From Takakia lepidozioides (Eukaryota; Streptophyta; Takakiopsida; Takakiales; Takakiaceae), in NCBI GenBank assembly GCA_030704615.1, contig CM060731.1, positions 59,314,756 to 59,378,755 on the forward strand: DNA of 64,000 nt. The letters run 5' to 3'. Below are positions 33,590 to 43,892 of this stretch, piece by piece. Each line of letters starts with the position of its first letter. Within the stretch, counting starts at the first letter, position 1. The translations under genes were made by a program, and so were the position numbers. The notes under the pieces were generated by a model that was not told where the DNA came from, made no database searches, and saw nothing but the letters and a program-made list of their open reading frames with translations.

Positions 33590-36310
33590 ACACATAAGTC
33601 GGGGCATCCTATTCATCCCACTTGATGATAGATGTTGCCACACATTCAGCCATCTCCACATTGCCATGGATTCTGCAGGCACCAAGCAAGGCCTTCCACA
33701 CCACAACATCTGGATTGATTCGCATTTTATTAATCAAGTACCCTGCCTCATGTAGTTATCCCGCACGTCCAGAAGGTCCACCATATATGCAGCCAAAGTG
33801 CTTTACTGGCAGGGTGACACCATGATGTTGACTCAGGGAATCGAAGTAGCGTCTTCCTTCATTCAGTAGGCCAGTGTGGCTGCATGCAGAGAGAACACAT
33901 ATAAAGGTGATACTGTCCAGCTTCAAGCCATTCTTTTGCATTCCTTCAAATAGTTGCAGGACCTCCCTATGACAACCATGTTGGGCATATCTTGCGATCA
34001 TCGGATTCCACGACACCACATTTCATTCAGCCACATTGTCAAATACTCCCTCAATGCACCCACATTTCGCATACATGTCCACCAGGGCAGTGTCCAGAAT
34101 GACATTTGGTACAATTCCAGCTTTTATGATGTCACCACGCACCCTTTGCCCTTTTCCAGGGCTGCCAGGCTTGCACAAGCATTGCAAACGCACACAAACG
34201 TGATGTGGTCGGACTTCACCCCTTACCCATCATTTGCTCATAGGTCTCCAAGGCCTCCATCCCGCGCCCCTCCTGTGCATATCCTGCAAGCATGGCATTC
34301 CATGACACCAAATCTCGTTCAGCCATATTGTTGAACACTTCATCCGCATCCTTGATGCACCCACATTTGGCATACATGTCCACGAGGGTATTGTTCAGAA
34401 TCACATCTGGTACAATTCCAGCTTTGGTGATGCAACATAGTGGCGCCAAAGCTCAAGGCAATGCACCACCGCCTTCATTTTTTTTCTCATGTGTAGGCCA
34501 CTGTCACACCTCTTTGCCCTTTTCCAGGGCTGCCAGGCTTGCACACGAACTGCAAACGCACACAAACGTGATGTGGCTTCACCCCTTCCCCCATCATTTG
34601 CTCATAGGTCTCCAAAGCCTCTATCCCACGCCCCTGCTGTGCATACCCCTACAAGCATCGCGTTTCACGACACCACATCTCGTTCAGCCATGGTGTTGAA
34701 ATTAACTCCCTTCGCATCCTTAATGCACCCACATTTGGCATACCTGTCCACCAAGGCAGTGTTCAGGATGACATTAGGTACAATTCCAGCTTTGCCGATG
34801 TCACCACGGACCTCTTTCCCCTTTTCCAGAGCTCCCAGGCTTACACACGCATTGCAAACACAAACAAATGTGATGTGGTTGGGCTTCGCCCCTTCGCACA
34901 ACATTTGCTCCTAGGTCTCCAAAGCCTCCATCCCGCACCCTTGTTGTGCATATCCTGCAATCATCGCACTCCACGACACCACATCTCGTTCAGCCGTACT
35001 GTCGAACACTCCCTTCATACATGTCCACAAGGGTATTGTTCTGAATGACATTTTGTACAATTGCAGGTCTGACAATGTACCCACATTTGGCATACCTGTC
35101 CACCAGGGCAGTGTTCAGAATGACATCTAGTACAATTCCAGCTTTGCCGATGTCACCACGGACCTCTTTCCCCTTTTCCAGAGCTCCCAGGCTTGCACAC
35201 GCATTGCAAACACAAACAAATGTGATGTGGTTGGGCTTCGCCCCTTCGCGCAACATTTGCTCTTAGATCTCCAAAGAGTCCATCCCGCACCCTTGCTATG
35301 CATATCCTGCAATCATCGCACTCCACGACACAACATCTCGTTCAGCCATACTGTCGAACACTCCCTTCATACATGTCCACAAGGGTATTGTTCTAATTGA
35401 CATTTTGTACAATTGCAGGTCTGGCAATGCACCCACATTTGGCATACCTGTCCACCAGGGCAGTGTTCAGAATGACATGTAGTACAATTCCAGCTTTGCC
35501 GATGTCACCACGGACCTCTTTGCCCTCTTCCAGGGCTGCCAGGCTTGCACAGGCATTGCAAACGGAAACATTGGGGTTCACCCCTTCCCCCATCATTTGC
35601 TCATAGGTGTCCAAAGCCTCCATCCCGCGCCCTTGTTGAGCATACACTGCAGTCATCGCACTCCACGACACCAAATCTCGTTCAGCCATACTGTCAAACA
35701 CTCCCTCCGCATCTTAAGGGCACCCACATTTTGCATACATGTCCACGAGGGTATTGTTGACAATCACATCTGGTACTATTCATGCTTTTGCGATGCAACC
35801 ATGCACCTCTTTGCCCTTTTCCAGGGCTTCTAGGCTTGCAAACGCATAGACGTGATGTGGTCGGGCTTCACCCCTTCCACCATCATTTGCTCATAGGTCT
35901 CCAAAGCCTCCATCCCGTGCCCCTGCTGTGCATACCCTGCAAGCATCGCGTTCCACAACACCACATTTCATTCAGCTATATTGTTGAACACTGCCTTTGC
36001 ATCCTCGATGCTCCCACATTTGGCATACATGTCCCACGAGGGCATTGTTCAGAATGACATCGGATATAATTCCAGCCCTGACAATGTCGCCATGGGCCTC
36101 TTTGCCCTTTTCCACAGCTGCCAAGCTTGCACACACATTGCAAACGCAAACGAACGTGATGTGGTTGGGCTTCACCCCTTCCCCCATCATTTGCTCCTAG
36201 GTCTTCAAAGCCTCCACCCCACGTCCCTGCTGTGCATACCCTACAAGCATCGCGCTCCACGACACCACATCTCCTTCAGCCTGCATATTGTTGAAAACTG
36301 CCTTTGCATC
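33590..36310 (-). pseudogene. Large PPR pseudogene with tandemly reiterated motif blocks
   Basis: Minus-strand PPR motifs run from about 36260 down to 33600. An E-domain-like part at about 33720-33600 matches the 3' part of the pseudogene at 17.9 kb. At 34019-33756 are YAQHGCHREVLQLFEGMQK and DSITFICVLSACSHTGLLNE. Upstream, the unit VCNACASLxALEKGKEVRGD - DVILNTALVDRYAKCGCI - RDVVSWSAMIAGYAQQGCGM is repeated many times. Two adjacent units (about 34915-35265 and 35270-35605) are near-identical tandem copies of about 350 bp. Frame shifts between units and missing linkers show it is non-functional. Confidence 0.87.
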
Positions 36311-36333
36311 TTTAATGCACCCACATTTGGCAT

Positions 36334-36640
36334 TTGGGTTCACCCCTTCGCGCATCATTTGCTCACTCGCCTGTACCTCTGTTTACCAACTTTGAAAGTC
36401 TCGAGTCTGAGCCAAACGCCCAGGCCCTTTTGGGGCCTAGTTATTGGGCAAACCACACACAACAGGTTGATGCTTGTGTAAAGGGATTTCTAGAGGGTCT
36501 GGAAAACCTGGATCAATTGTTTATTCCAAGGTAAGTCTTACTACGGGCGTCGGCCCCTGACAAAGGTAGGTTCTGTCTCTTTGTGTTCCGCCTCAAACTG
36601 GGCGCGGAGTCAATGGCCACAAGGCTACGGCTCGCTCCAG
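36334..36640 (+). other. Short coding-like segment followed by a dispersed repeat
   Basis: Positions 36360-36530 read as a compact peptide (NFESLESEPNAQALLGPSYW onward) that ends just before GGTAAGTC, a good splice donor. The family is unknown. The repeat from about 36530 resembles 19530-19640. Confidence 0.25.
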
Positions 36641-37028
36641 CAGATACCGGCCGGGCTGACGAGGGCCCGTATCCTGCACCAAAGTACGGCCCCGGGGGTG
36701 CGGATACCAGGGCCGGAGGGCTCAAGTACCGTTGTCGTGGCATTTAAGGTAGTTACACCCAAATATGAGCAGGTCTTGAAATGGACCCCTATTTTTGGGC
36801 CATAAGGTGGGTTCATACACCCCTTAAATGGAGACACTGCATTCAATGGGCTAGATTGGATGCACTTATGGGCATCCTCCTCTATATGTAGATTTGTTTC
36901 GTGACCATACCCGTACATAATAGTATACGATGTGTAACTAGATTAGGGCTGCATCTTAATAAAGTTGAGGTTTTGGTGTACACACGTTCTTAACTTAATT
37001 AACGTTGTATGAAGGCCCAAGTTGGTCA

Positions 37029-37038
37029 GATTTGCGGC
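37029..37038. repeat. Left target-site duplication of MULE element 1
   Basis: GATTTGCGGC, identical to 48705-48714. A 9-11 bp duplication is typical of Mutator-like insertions. Confidence 0.93.
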
Positions 37039-37425
37039 AGCGTAGCTACGGCATGAGCCCAGCCCCGTGAGCCTGGGAGCTGAGCTCACGCTTCAAGGAA
37101 GCGTGAGCGGCACAAATCTGTTGGAGAAACAGGTCCTATAGGCGAGGATTGCAAGAAGAGGGCCTATTACCGTGGACAAAACAAAGGGGGCCACCATGCA
37201 CCATGTCTGTAATGCCTGCACAAAAAGAGGAATATGAAAATATGGCAGAATTGAGCTCAGAATGATTGACACACTTTATTTCAATTCACAGATAGACGCT
37301 TACAATGAATGGCATGTGCATTTGCCCTGGTTCCGTGAACGAAATGTATGTGTTTGTCCTAAATGCAAAGTCTTCACACGGTAACCTGGAAACCGTCGTG
37401 GGAAGCGGGCATGGCTCGTATGTGT

Positions 37426-40400
37426 TCAAAGAGAATTTGGCGGAGCCCTACGTAAGGTGTCCCGCTGCAGAAGGGTGATGACTTCTCCGTAGCCTAGTGT
37501 GGCTTGGTGAATGAATTGGTCTCTCTTACCGTCGCAACACATAATTACAAGGTATATGTAATATTGATGCTTGCAGGGGACCCACTTCCCTCTCATGCCG
37601 AGAGCGTCCTCACGCATTGTTACAAAATCCGGACAAGTGCAAGTAGGGAAATTCCCCACGGTAACCTGATATTCTTTGCCATGAAGAATTGAGCCAATAG
37701 ACAACACTATGTAAATCCGTCCATACCCCGGGGCAGGGACTTCGGTGATACGAGCCACCCGAGCTTGCAAAATTCTAGCCGATTCCATCTTGCATTCGTG
37801 ATCTGCACCCGAAGCGACACGGCGCACTGTTTTTCCATCTCTTTTTGTTGGGTGGGAGTCGGCACCGGGTGGAGGCATTGCCGAAGCATGTGGCACATCT
37901 GTGCCGACAGTGCACAAGGGCACCACCCGGGATCGTGCAAGACAAAACCCTCCCTCCTCCAGCATGCTTATCTCGGTTGTTGATAGCGACGTCCCAAGTT
38001 TCACAGGCCAAATTGCGGGGGGAGGGGGTTTCATTATCACCGAAGGACGAACTGTTCCCTTGACGCATCGTGCCATATCGTCTGGGTAGAACCAGAACTT
38101 GTGGTCCTTTGACTCCCTACTATGATAAGGTCGGAACAACCCTGTGAATGTTGGAGCTGGAGTCCCCCTGGAGCCTTTGCATATTTTTTATTTGCATTTC
38201 TTGAAAGAGGGGGTCCGAATTGCCATGCAAGCAACTCTAGATCCTGGTGGGGTGCATTCTATATGCCACTCACTATCAATGCAATCAGATTCCTGCACCA
38301 TGGCCACCACCTCCTCCAATGGGATTCCTGATGCTGTGCTTGCATGTTCTGCACCTGCTCCACTGGAGGAGGACCCACCTGGGAAGGGGCTGGCACATGA
38401 CTTAGTCTGCACTGGAGACACCTTTGGCACAGAGAAATTGACCCTGTCTGGGCGATAGGAATCTCCATCTGACCCTGGAAGAGTGTTCAATTTCCTTTTG
38501 CATGATCCAAATCTTTCCTCGCCTTCCAAATGAGGGAGCCTGGATTGCAAAGGGGAGCCTTCAGTGCACCTGTTCAGAGCTCTGGCCATCTTCGATGGGT
38601 CTCCGGACCTAGTCGCAGCCCTTAGCATCAACAAAGTTGTACCGGGGCCCTTGCCTCCACCCCGTCCCATCAGAAAATTGCGGTACCTGGTTTATTGTGT
38701 AAGTGCCCGCACCATGTCATCAGCAGTGGCCACATACAAGTCACGACCTGCTTTGGTAGATTGCTGCATCCAGGCGTTGTGAACAGTCTCCGCCAAATTA
38801 CAGGATGGCATGTCGGCCAAGTCCTCCAAGGACATGTCCTGTAGGAGGCATTGCATGGAAATGTGAGGAACGAAAGGAAATGGAAGAGGTTCTACAAGCG
38901 ACAATCCAAGAACCCCAAATGAAGAGGCATGATGCAAAATTTGTGATTTTGGGATTCAAGAGGCTTACCGCCGTCATGAAAGCTCCCCACTGTCTATATC
39001 TGAAGTGCCAGAAAACCAACCAGTCCTCCAACTCCTTCAGGTGGATACCAGTAGCAGCACCAGATGAGAACCACCAAGCCCGGATCGCTTGGTAAGTGCT
39101 CTCAGCTTCTCCCATTGAGGTGGCATTTTTGTACTTGAGACAGAGCCTTCTGTGCTCCAACTGAAGGTTAAGGCGAATGCAGCGCTTTGTATGACGTGCC
39201 AGAGATTGACTCCAATGGAAGAGGCATGTGCGCTCCTTATTTTCCATTGGGACCTTAGGATCCCCCAAACCAAACACGCGCCGCACTGCATTGAAATTTG
39301 CCTGTGCACTATCAGCCATGAAGCCCGCAAAATTTGTGTTATGTACTCCATTGAGCTGCATGACGGCCAGGAGCGAATTCCACATGAGCATCTGGGATTC
39401 AGTGTCCTCCGACTACATATCACAAATTGCTATTGAGAGCACACGCTGGTACGCTGGATCATACACATGGCACGCCATGGTTGTCCAACCCTTCACTCGT
39501 TTGCAGTGATCAAACATCAACCAACATTTAGCCAAATCTCCTCCAGGTTGCATTCGGCGGACAATGCTCACACCACTGCCTTCGCCCACAGCGGACATCT
39601 TGAACAAATACACCTTGGACGAGCCCTAGCCAGGGAAGATACTGTTTTGAATGAATTCATAGCGACTTCTCCGTTTGAGGTCCATAATGTTGTCCATGAA
39701 TCCAGCAGTGCCTGTGCCGACTCTGAGTGCATTCACCTGGTTTCGAATATTGGGAGAGCTCAACACGGAGAAATGGTCCATCACTGCATCAAGCGAATCT
39801 GCATCCAGCATTGGTTGTGTCGAATCCCCTTCACCCAGTATGTGTTTTTCCAGGAAAGCCTTGCTAGCTGCAAACGCTATAGCAGAAGGTGTTGCACAAG
39901 GGGCATTGTGGAACTCCTGCTTCAGCAGATTTCTAACGATGTCCACGCTATCCCTGCAACTTCCTTTGGACACAGGATGCTCGTGTGCACCCATATGAAT
40001 GCAGGCACGAGTCATTGTCTTACATCGGTGTGCCACCTGGTACATACGAGCGTGGCACACAGAAACACAGGACGGGGAAAGTTTGCAGAACCTGCACACA
40101 AAAGTATTGGTCTTGGGAGGGGCAAGTCCTGGGGTGAAAGGATTCAGGGGCACACCTTCCCACTCACTTTCGTTTGGTTGAGCGCTGTTTTTCAGGCAAG
40201 GGCAAGAAATATTCAGGCACTTGCAATGCCCAACGCAAACCGACCTTCGAAATTTCAATCCAATGTCGTTGTGGATGTTTGACATTTTTGTCCTGCACCA
40301 AGGGTGTCCGTCATGTTTCTTGTCCATGCCCTGCAGAAGCCCAGCCAGTCCATTGGAAGACGTGGGAGGGTTGAGCTCAAACAAGATGTCCCCATCAAAC

Positions 40401-40980
40401 TCTGCTGGCACGTATTGAACCCGCTGCACACGAAGGGACTCCCAATCAACAAAACGCAGCTCGCTCTTGCACCCAGGCACCCCTGCGAGGGCTTTCAATT
40501 TTGGAATGACACTCGTTATCTCTTGCAATTCGGATTCATCCAAGAATGGAGTCTGCACTGATAGAGGAATCTCTGAAACATCCTCCGAGGACGAGTCTGA
40601 AAAGTCATGAATGTGCTCACCTCTTGTTTCACATGAACTGTGCCCTTTTGCTGCACGACCGATGCTGCAGTTCCAGGGGTAGTGACTGATCCTGCTGATT
40701 GTCTTCTCTCTTTTCCAAGGACACGGTATGTGCCTGGAAGGACTCTCCACTTCCTTCCACACTCGCCAACCAATGGTTTCTCCAAGTGTCCAGAATCCAA
40801 ATTCCCATCCTCGTCATACACCTCTTTTTGAACAAGCAGAGAACCCAATTCCAGTGGGAACACTGTAACCAGCTCATCCTCATGAACAACTGCAAACCCA
40901 TCGTCGTCTGCAGTGGCAATCAGTGGAAGACTACCTGCATTGGAATGAAATCGGGCGAGTCTATCTCGCTCCCTCGACAT
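37426..40980 (-). pseudogene. MULE-type DDE transposase with zinc cluster and SWIM finger
   Basis: The N-terminal part (40980-39629) starts MSRERDRLARF. It includes a zinc-cluster region, CVGHCKCLNISCPCL then CRFCKLSPSCVSVCH, likely for DNA binding. The core (about 39613-38690) has DPAYQRVLSIAICDM, FMADSAQANFNAV followed by CLFHW (the C..H after the second aspartate seen in MULEs), and NLAETVHNAW, a candidate for the catalytic glutamate. An intron with GTAAGC donor and TTGTAG acceptor separates the last two. The C-terminal part (37426-38139) has a SWIM finger, YQVTVGNFPTCTCPDF then KWVPCKH. In-frame TAGs at 39626-39628 and 39413-39415 and a frame shift near 40610 inactivate this copy. KDZ-type transposases also carry SWIM fingers and were considered, but the 10-bp target duplication and C..H motif favour MULE. 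Confidence 0.82.
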
Positions 40981-41104
40981 GTTTTCCTACGTTGACCGAA
41001 AGTTGCGATTCAGAATGGAATCCCTGAACTGACAGCCCGCAATTCTCGAAAGGGGATCCACCACAAAAAAATTGAGGTCAACAAGGGTAGCACTAACCCA
41101 AAGG

Positions 41105-41900
41105 CTACGGGCGATGCATCAAAAGGATGTAGGAATGACATGCACTGAACTTCGCAGACAACCACGCTGAGAGACACCAACTAGAAAAATTGTTTTCAAA
41201 TACAAGAAGCCACAAGAAGCCGTGCTGTTTTTGGATGCAAAACAAACCCTGAACATGACATGAAACCATTCTTTCTGGAAAGACGGCAACAACCCTGGAG
41301 AGCAGTAAACAGGAAGACCCCGAATGTAATGAGGTTGTGCCGTGCCAGAAGAGCACAACAGAAACACTGACACTCCAAGAGTCACCTCGCACGGATGTGT
41401 GCAACACAAGATCATTTCCGACACAACCCTTTATACCGAATGACCCCATGGCGACGATGACGGCAAAATGCAAAGCACAGGGTAGGTAGTACGACACACG
41501 TGGATGCATATGTGAAGCACAACATTTATGGCGAATCTGCAAGAACTGCTCCAAATTGAACTAGCATTAGATTTCTACGGCACTTCCGAATTTGAAACAA
41601 TGCAAGAAGGCCGCCATGTATTGGCAGGCGTCGAAGTACATCTGACATATATCACAAGTACATGCAACGGATGTACATATTTTCTAGCACTTTATTTCTT
41701 GAATAATACAAAGACGCCGAAATGGATGAATTCCGTTCGCACACAATAACAACACCCGCATCCAAATACGGTTGACAATGTCCAATTTTGATTTTGGTTA
41801 CATGCAATAGCAACCCTTGTTGCAAACGTCAAACTGGAGAGCTCTAGAGGCATCGTGGGGAGCCCTTGTTTCCAGCGGAGGAGGAAGAGAAGGAAGTCAT
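41105..41900. other. Element 1 internal spacer
   Basis: Lies upstream of the transposase start and the first acidic exon of the methyltransferase gene. Presumed divergent promoter; no motif is convincing. Confidence 0.3.
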
Positions 41901-41943
41901 TATACTTCACGAGCTCTAGAAACAGGAATAGAGCCAGATATAG

Positions 41944-42249
41944 AATGAGGATGGAAAGAGTGGCCGAAGAGGAAAAGGCGGAAGAAGAGGGCAAAGAGGA
42001 AAGTATGGCGATGGAAGAGCAGGAATCCGGAGAAGAACAGCAGCCATAGTTCCAAGAACAGATGAGGAGGACACTGCATCCGAGGGAGAGGCAGACGCCG
42101 AAGATGATGTTGATGCTGGCCTCACGAAGAACCTCATAGTGGAAGAGAGGATGGGGGAGATGCTCCAGAACATGCGATGCGTGGAGAGCAGTCCGAAGCG
42201 CAAAGGGTCCCCGGCGATTGGGGAGTCTTCTAGAGCAGCCAAAAAAAAA
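41944..42249 (+). other. Acidic exon, probable 5' exon of the methyltransferase gene
   Basis: A plus-strand frame after TAG 41941 encodes a basic stretch (RRGKGGRRGQRGKYGDGR), then DEEDTASEGEADAEDDVDAG, then MGEMLQNM and SSRAAKKK. It ends exactly before GTACAA. Splicing to CCCTGCAG|GAGAAGATG at 43893 keeps frame (KKK then EKMQSVAEK). No in-frame ATG precedes the acidic part, so a further upstream exon or a frame shift is likely. Confidence 0.45.
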
Positions 42250-42374
42250 GTACAATCTTTGAAACCCACCTTTGTGCTTCATTGCTGATGTGAACCCAAG
42301 TTGAGATTCTATTTCGATATGAACATAGTCTACACACGGCATCTCTGCCAGGTTGCATCAACCGCGAACAAGAA

Positions 42375-43785
42375 GCTCAAACAGTGTGCGTTGACGCACA
42401 CTGTTTGAGCCTTCCATTTTGCTTGCTTGTTGATGTGCCAAACGGCCAAATTGGGGAACTAGGGCAAGTTCAATCCACCACGAATTGGAAGCTCAAACAG
42501 TGTGCGTTGACGCACACTGTTTGAGACCCGCATTTTACTTGGTTGATGGTGTACAAAACGGCCAGATAGGGCCACTATGCCCGGTTCAATCCTCCACTAT
42601 TTGGAAGCTCAACGCACACTGTTTGAGCCCCCCTTATCATTGTTCTTCTCACAAAAAAATTACCCAGCCAGGGTATCTCTTTGAGGTTCAATCATCAATT
42701 TCCTGGTAGCTCCAGCAGTATGCGTCAACGCACACTGTTTGAGCTCACCTTGTCATTGTTTTTTTCGTTTCAGAATCGGCCACACAGGGCGTGTCTCTGA
42801 GGATCAATGAACACTTACCTGGTAGCTCAAAAAGTGTGCGTTGGCGCACACTGTTTGAGCCCACCTTCTCATTGATTTTTCATCTGAAAATTGGCCACAA
42901 ACGGCATGTATTTGAGGATCAATCATCACTTACATGGCAGCTCAAACAGTGTGCGTCAACGCACACTGTTTGAGCTCACCTTGTCATTGCCTTTTTCGTT
43001 TGGAAATCGGCCACATAGGGCATGTCTCTGAGGATCAATGAACACTTATCTGGCAGCTCAAACAGTGTGCATTGGCGCACACTGTTTGAGCTCACATTCT
43101 CATTATTTTATCATCTGAGAAAAGGCCACAAAGGGCATGTATTTGAGGATCAATCATCACATTTCTGGCAGCTCAAACAGTGTGCGTCAACGCACACTGT
43201 TTGAGCTCACCTTGTCATTGTCTTTGTCATCTGAAAATCGGCCACATAAGGTATGTATTTGAGGATCAATCATCACTTACCTGGCAGCTCAAACAGTGTG
43301 CGTCAACGCACACTGTTTGAGCCCACCTTGTCACTGTTTTTTTCCTGTGAAATTCGGCAATACAGGGCATGTCTCTGAGGATCAATGAACACTTACCTGG
43401 CAGCTCAAACAGTGTGCGTCAACGCACACTGTTTGAGCTCACCTTTTCTTTGTTTTTTTCATCTGAAAATCGGCCACTAAGGGCTTGTCTTTGAGGTTCA
43501 ATGAACACTTACCTGGCAGCTCAAACAATGTGCGTCAACGCACACTGTTTGAGCCCACCTTGTCATTGTTTTTTTCTTGTGAAATTCGGCATCATGGGGC
43601 ATGTCTTTGAGGTTCAATGCACACTTACCAGGCAGCTCAAACAGTGTGCATCAACGCACACTATTTGAGCCCACCTTGTCATTGCTTTTTTTCATTTGAA
43701 TAGGGCCAAATATCATGTTCAAAACACTTGAATTTGGAAGTTGAAACATTGTGCGGCAATGCACGGTGTTTTCGGCCCCCACAAT
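42375..43785. repeat. Tandem array of about 12 hairpins (arms GCTCAAACAGTGTGCG)
   Basis: Each unit is 36 bp: a 16-bp arm, a 4-base loop (TTGA or its complement TCAA) and the complementary arm CGCACACTGTTTGAGC. Starts are near 42375, 42491, 42607 (left arm truncated), 42709 (degenerate), 42825, 42939, 43056, 43171, 43287, 43403, 43519 and 43635, with a decayed unit near 43737. The period is 114-117 bp. The intervening about 80 bp are related to one another (GGCCACA, GAGGATCAATSATCACTTAC), so the whole 115 bp is the repeat. Arm mutations are rare. It lies in the inferred first intron of the methyltransferase gene. Confidence 0.95.
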
Positions 43786-43892
43786 GCTTGTTTTCTGGTG
43801 CGAAATTTGGCCACACATGGCCTGTCTTCCATGCTCAAACACCATCGTTTCATGCCTCACTCTTATATCAATTTGAATGAACAACCCTGCAG

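Noticed and set aside
37426-40980. Assignment of the SWIM transposase to the KDZ superfamily
   Set aside because: A zinc-cluster N-terminus and SWIM finger would fit, but the 8-11 bp target duplications, the C..H motif after the second Asp and the NLAETVHN block fit MULEs better. Not fully excluded.
41692-42342. 216-codon minus-strand protein with Ser/Cys/Leu-rich, membrane-like text
   Set aside because: It is the complement of the acidic, Glu-rich plus-strand exon, whose codon pattern explains the hydrophobic shadow.
42375-43785. CRISPR-like array (36-bp palindromic repeats with regular spacing)
   Set aside because: The intervening about 80-bp segments are homologous to one another, not unique spacers, no cas genes exist, and the context is a plant transposon.
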